Below are positions 60,665-64,000 of a DNA stretch of 64,000 nucleotides, in pieces. The position numbers and the translations under genes are program-made. The DNA lies in NCBI GenBank assembly GCA_913060815.1, contig CAJXSZ010000007.1, positions 1 to 64,000 of the forward strand, in the 5' to 3' direction. Each line of letters starts with the position of its first letter. Position 1 is the stretch's first letter. The stretch comes from an uncultured Sulfitobacter sp. Its GTDB lineage: Bacteria; Pseudomonadota; Alphaproteobacteria; Rhodobacterales; Rhodobacteraceae. Under the pieces are notes generated by a model that saw only the letters and a program-made list of their open reading frames with translations, ran no database searches and was not told where the DNA came from.

Positions 60665-61641
60665 AAGCGCTGGTTTATCAAGGTGTGGAAACATTGGGCT
60701 TCACAGAAGTGCCCGATGCCGTGCCACAACAGGGCGAGCATTTGATCAAGGTCGAGGCTGTCGGCATCTGCGGCTCAGACATGCACGCCTATCTTGGCCA
60801 TGATGCCCGCCGCCCTGCCCCGCTTATTCTGGGGCACGAGGCTGCTGGCACAATTGTGGGCGGCCCCCATGATGGCATGCGTGTGACTGTTAACCCGCTG
60901 GTGAACTGCGGCACCTGTCCTGCGTGTCAGGCGGGTCGTGAAAACCTGTGCCCTGATCGGCAGATCATTTCGATGGCGCCGCGCGAAGGCGCGTTTGCGC
61001 AATATGTCGCCATGCCGATGTCCAATCTGGTCGAGGTGCCGGATGATGTGTCGCTTGAAAAAGCCGCATTGGCCGAGCCGCTTGCCGTCAGCTGGCACGC
61101 CGCCCGACTGGCGCTTGAGGCGCTGCATCCAACTATGGAAAGGCGCGCGTTGGTGGTCGGTGGTGGTGCCATTGGATTGGCGGCGTCCCTGGCGCTGAAA
61201 GCGATGGGCTTGGACGACGTGACAATCGTTGAACCTGATCTCGCCAGATGCGCGTTCTTGTGTGAACAGGCGGGTCAGACTGCGGTTTCCGCAACCGATG
61301 AGAGTTTTCCCATCGTGATCGACGCGGTTGGCTTTGGGGTCACGCGTGCCTCTGCATCCAGCCTTGTGCAACCGGGCGGCGTGATCGCGCATGTGGGTTT
61401 GGGCGATGACAAACCTGGCTTCGACGTGCGCCGCGCCACTTTGCAAGAGATCACGTTTATCGGCACATACACTTATACGGCCGCCGATTTCCGCGACACG
61501 GCCGCGGCCCTTTTCGACGGGCGGCTTGGCCCGTTGGACTGGACACAAACCCGCTCCCTAGCGGACGGCGCAAGCGCTTTTGCCGACCTGCGTGCAGGTA
61601 AGGTTGCGACGCCCAAAATCATTCTGGACCCTTGGTCTTAA
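60661..61641 (+). CDS. zinc-dependent alcohol dehydrogenase (medium chain), probable partner in DHPS oxidation
   Basis: A 326-residue dehydrogenase. Catalytic zinc ligands are in GICGSDMHAY and GHEAAG; the four structural-zinc cysteines are in NCGTCPACQAGRENLC; the NAD site is VVGGGAIGLAASLAL. It resembles sorbitol/threonine dehydrogenases. With the preceding SDR it fits the HpsO/HpsP pair that interconverts DHPS stereoisomers. Confidence 0.87.
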   Translation: MKALVYQGVETLGFTEVPDAVPQQGEHLIKVEAVGICGSDMHAYLGHDARRPAPLILGHEAAGTIVGGPHDGMRVTVNPLVNCGTCPACQAGRENLCPDRQIISMAPREGAFAQYVAMPMSNLVEVPDDVSLEKAALAEPLAVSWHAARLALEALHPTMERRALVVGGGAIGLAASLALKAMGLDDVTIVEPDLARCAFLCEQAGQTAVSATDESFPIVIDAVGFGVTRASASSLVQPGGVIAHVGLGDDKPGFDVRRATLQEITFIGTYTYTAADFRDTAAALFDGRLGPLDWTQTRSLADGASAFADLRAGKVATPKIILDPWS

Positions 61642-61669
61642 CTACGACGCCCTATCGGAGATCTACCTC

Positions 61670-62080
61670 GTGTATCAAAAAATCCTTGTTCCCATGGCGC
61701 TTGACCACGGTGTGTCCGAAGGCACCCTGGAGATTGCCAAAGCTCTGACCGGCGGCACCGGTGAGATTATCGCCCTGCATGTCTATGAAGCGCCGCAAGG
61801 ATCGGTTCAGGCCTATGTTGATGATGAAGCAAAGCAAGAAGGGCTTGCGCGGGCGCGGGCCGAATTGCAGGCAAAAACTGAACACCTGAACGGCGTAAAA
61901 GCCGAGATGGTGGTCGGGCATACCTATCGCTCCATCATTGATTATGCATCTAAACACAGTATCGATTGCATTGTCATGGGATCACATAAACCGGGGTTCA
62001 GCGACTATTTGCTGGGCTCTACTGCTGCGCGTGTTGTGCGGCATGCGCCCTGCGCTGTGCACGTTTATCGCAGCACCTGA
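61670..62080 (+). CDS. universal stress protein (UspA family)
   Basis: A 136-residue Usp-domain protein. The ATP-binding signature G-2x-G-9x-G(S/T) is seen as MGSHKPGFSDYLLGSTAARV. The start is GTG at 61670 with a GGAG site; the sequence after it, VYQKILVPMALDHG, is the normal Usp start. It stands inside the sulfonate operon, between the dehydrogenases and comD. Usp genes are also known inside or beside TRAP operons, where one (TeaD) modulates uptake by ATP binding. Confidence 0.9.
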   Translation: MYQKILVPMALDHGVSEGTLEIAKALTGGTGEIIALHVYEAPQGSVQAYVDDEAKQEGLARARAELQAKTEHLNGVKAEMVVGHTYRSIIDYASKHSIDCIVMGSHKPGFSDYLLGSTAARVVRHAPCAVHVYRST

Positions 62081-62127
62081 CGCAGGCATCTTCGAATTTT
62101 CTATCCAATCAGAAAGGCTTTTCTCTT

Positions 62128-62634
62128 TTGAATATCGACAAGAAGATCGTGGACGATCTTGTCGCAAACAACGTCTCTTTCGTCACCACCGTGCCGTGCA
62201 AACAGCTTGCTGGTGTGATCGAGGAAGTCGAGGCGCGCGACGAAATCTTCCATATCCCCTCGAACAAGGAAGACGAAGGCATGGGACTGTGTGCCGGTGC
62301 CTTTATGGGCGGCAAGCGCCCTGCGATCATCATGCAGAACACCGCAATCGGGGTGACGATCAATACATTGGCCACTCTGACGCAATTGTACCGGATGCCG
62401 CTGCCAATGATCATTTCCTACCGTGGCGAGTTGCGCGAGCCCGTGGCCTGCCAGGTCGAAATGGCCGTGCACACAAAAGCATTGTTGGCGCAGTTGAACA
62501 TCCCGACCTATCACTTCCACTGGAAAGATGACGTCCAAGAATTCGACAATATCCTGAAATACACATTCATGTGCAACAAACCTGTGGCGATCCTGACCGA
62601 CGCCAACTTCTGGGGAGGCTATGGCGACCAATGA
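62128..62634 (+). CDS. comD: sulfopyruvate decarboxylase subunit alpha
   Basis: A 168-residue protein of the TPP-enzyme PYR-domain type: VSFVTTVPCKQLAGVIEEV, FHIPSNKEDEGMGLCAGAFMGG and QNTAIGVTINTLATL. With ComE it decarboxylates 3-sulfopyruvate to sulfoacetaldehyde. The start is TTG at 62128 with AGAAAGG upstream. Its stop overlaps the comE start (ATGA). Confidence 0.9.
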   Translation: MNIDKKIVDDLVANNVSFVTTVPCKQLAGVIEEVEARDEIFHIPSNKEDEGMGLCAGAFMGGKRPAIIMQNTAIGVTINTLATLTQLYRMPLPMIISYRGELREPVACQVEMAVHTKALLAQLNIPTYHFHWKDDVQEFDNILKYTFMCNKPVAILTDANFWGGYGDQ

Positions 62635-63185
62635 TCCGTTCTGAAATTCTCAAAGAAATCGCCCCGATCCTTAACCCGCACCTCATCGTGTGTAACATCG
62701 GTCTTCCCAGTCAAGAGCTGCACATGATCGACGACAATGAGCGTAACTTTTATATGCTTGGCACAATGGGTCTGTCGTCTTCCATCGGTTTTGGTCTGGC
62801 GCTTGCGCAAGAAAAACCTGTGATTTCTATCGACGGGGACGGATCTGTTCTGACCAACCTCGGCACGCTGCCGACCATCGCAAACAACGCTGTGGGCAAC
62901 TACACTTTGCTGATCATCGACAACGGGTCATATGGCTCAACTGGGGACCAACCGACTTATGCCGGCATGAAAACCAACCTCACGGACGTGGCGCGGGCCT
63001 GTGGCTGCGAAAACGTGATCGAGGTGCAGGACAAAGACCTTGGGCCAGTCCTTCAACAGGCTGTGGACAGCGATCAAATGACCATCATCGTGTGCAAATG
63101 CGACAGCGGAAACATCAAGCTGCCCGTTATCACACTGGACCCGGTTGTCATCCGCCACCGGTTTATGGAAGCTGTAAAAGCCTAA
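62631..63185 (+). CDS. comE: sulfopyruvate decarboxylase subunit beta
   Basis: A 184-residue protein with the TPP-binding motif IDGDGSVLTNLGTL, about 25 residues to the IIDNGSYGSTGDQ asparagine. LGTMGLSSSIGFGLALAQ is typical of the PP domain. It forms an alpha/beta enzyme with ComD. The stop TAA shares its last base with the ATG of the next gene. Confidence 0.92.
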   Translation: MIRSEILKEIAPILNPHLIVCNIGLPSQELHMIDDNERNFYMLGTMGLSSSIGFGLALAQEKPVISIDGDGSVLTNLGTLPTIANNAVGNYTLLIIDNGSYGSTGDQPTYAGMKTNLTDVARACGCENVIEVQDKDLGPVLQQAVDSDQMTIIVCKCDSGNIKLPVITLDPVVIRHRFMEAVKA

Positions 63186-64000
63186 TGTCTGTCGATGCCA
63201 TCCACAGTGCCGAAGACGCACGGCTAATTGCAAAGCGACGCCTGCCGTGGATGGTGTTCGACTACATTGACGGATCCGCCGGACGTGAAACAGGGGCAGC
63301 GCGCAACCGTGCTGCCCTCGATGCCCTGACGTTGCAGCCCCGCATCCTACGCGATGTGTCCACCCGAGATCTAAGTGTGTCCCTGTTCGGTACACAAGCC
63401 ACGCGCCCGTTTGGCATCGCGCCAATGGGTATGTGCAACCTCAGCGCGCCGGGGGCGGATCTGATGCTGGCCCGTTTGGCCGCAAAATACAAAGTGCCTC
63501 ATGGTGTGTCGACCGTGGCGTCCACACCGCTTGAGCAGATCATCGACGTGGCTGACGGGCACGCATGGTTCCAACTGTATTTCACAGGCGACGGGACCGG
63601 CACGTTCAAATTGGTCGAACGCGCCAAGGCCGCTGGATACACCACCCTTGTGTTGACCGTAGACGTCCCAGAGGTCGGTCGCCGGCCCCGCGAATTGCGC
63701 CATGGTTTCAAAATGCCGTTCTCGATCGGACCGCGCCAGTTCATTGATTTCGCCCTGCATCCAAGATGGTCACTGACCCAGCTGGCCGCGGGCAAACCCC
63801 AAATGGCCAACTTTGAGATGGACGGCTATGACTTTGACCGCACCGAAAGTCGCGCCAAAGCCACATGGGATACGCTGGCCAGATTGCGTGACATGTGGCC
63901 GGGCAAATTGGTTGTCAAAGGGGTGCTTGACGTAGAAGACGCTGCAGCCCTGCAGAAAGCTGGCGTCGATGGCATTCAAGTGTCCAGCCACGGTGCGCGC
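63185..64000 (+). CDS. slcD: FMN-dependent alpha-hydroxy-acid dehydrogenase, probable sulfolactate dehydrogenase (partial)
   Basis: The first 272 residues of a lactate-dehydrogenase-like flavoprotein; the gene continues past the window. LPWMVFDYIDGSAGRE, APMGMCNLSAPGADLMLARLA, STVASTPLEQI and the catalytic histidine region VSSHGAR are visible. In Roseovarius nubinhibens SlcD oxidises (S)-sulfolactate to sulfopyruvate and feeds ComDE; the same neighbours here support that role. An ordinary lactate dehydrogenase cannot be ruled out. Confidence 0.8.
   Translation, partial: MSVDAIHSAEDARLIAKRRLPWMVFDYIDGSAGRETGAARNRAALDALTLQPRILRDVSTRDLSVSLFGTQATRPFGIAPMGMCNLSAPGADLMLARLAAKYKVPHGVSTVASTPLEQIIDVADGHAWFQLYFTGDGTGTFKLVERAKAAGYTTLVLTVDVPEVGRRPRELRHGFKMPFSIGPRQFIDFALHPRWSLTQLAAGKPQMANFEMDGYDFDRTESRAKATWDTLARLRDMWPGKLVVKGVLDVEDAAALQKAGVDGIQVSSHGAR

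Overview
The window looks like a chromosome segment of a marine alphaproteobacterium of the Rhodobacterales (Roseobacter group). Reasons: the dmdA-acuI pair for dimethylsulfoniopropionate, a sulfonate catabolic operon (TRAP transporter, hpsN, comDE, slcD-like), a trgA-trgB-cysK tellurite-type locus, a split methionine synthase with a DUF1638 protein, an RNase E with a large insertion in its S1 domain, and high GC (37 of 60 bases in one counted line, 43501). No species can be named from the sequence alone.

Layout. 1-9919 (minus strand): end of a tRNA-Ser gene, then an operon trgA, trgB (AIG2-Nudix fusion), cysK, MscS-type channel and tRNA-editing AlaX, preceded by cfa, photolyase and a class V aminotransferase-fold enzyme. 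10151-15107: acuI, dmdA, a DinB-like protein, DUF1326 and DUF2182 proteins on the minus strand, divergent from a FadR/GntR regulator, with two palindromic operator candidates between them. 15168-29099: L,D-transpeptidase, chromate pair (ChrB-like, ChrA), SspB, FumC with two small genes, class I aldolase, P450 plus hydrolase, CcdA, TusA, RNase E and a small lipoprotein. 29183-43106: an atypical DctD/DctB pair, purine genes (purQ, purS, purC; purN, purM), the split methionine synthase parts, SufE, RNase D, a thioesterase and an EnvZ-like kinase. 43151-44216: a metallo-hydrolase and a tRNA-Asn gene.

44196-51598 is an integrated mobile element in the 3' end of tRNA-Asn, bounded by a 24-bp exact direct repeat. 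It has a tyrosine integrase broken by one in-frame amber codon, an AT-rich two-gene operon coding for an Abi/UG-like reverse transcriptase (YVDD motif) and a family A DNA polymerase-like protein, an array of stem-loops behind that operon, a small unknown gene and a MobV-type relaxase. It resembles an integrative mobilizable element carrying a probable anti-phage system. Just beyond the right repeat lies a second, intact integrase of the same family, suggesting tandem accretion at this tRNA.

54100-64000: a LacI-family regulator divergent from an operon with a small membrane protein, TRAP transporter subunits (dctPQM type), HpsN (sulfopropanediol 3-dehydrogenase), an SDR, a zinc alcohol dehydrogenase, a universal stress protein, sulfopyruvate decarboxylase ComD/ComE and the start of an FMN-dependent sulfolactate-dehydrogenase-like protein that runs off the window. 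Together these would import dihydroxypropanesulfonate or sulfolactate and convert it to sulfoacetaldehyde. Two copies of CAAGCGCTTG/A lie between regulator and operon as likely operators.
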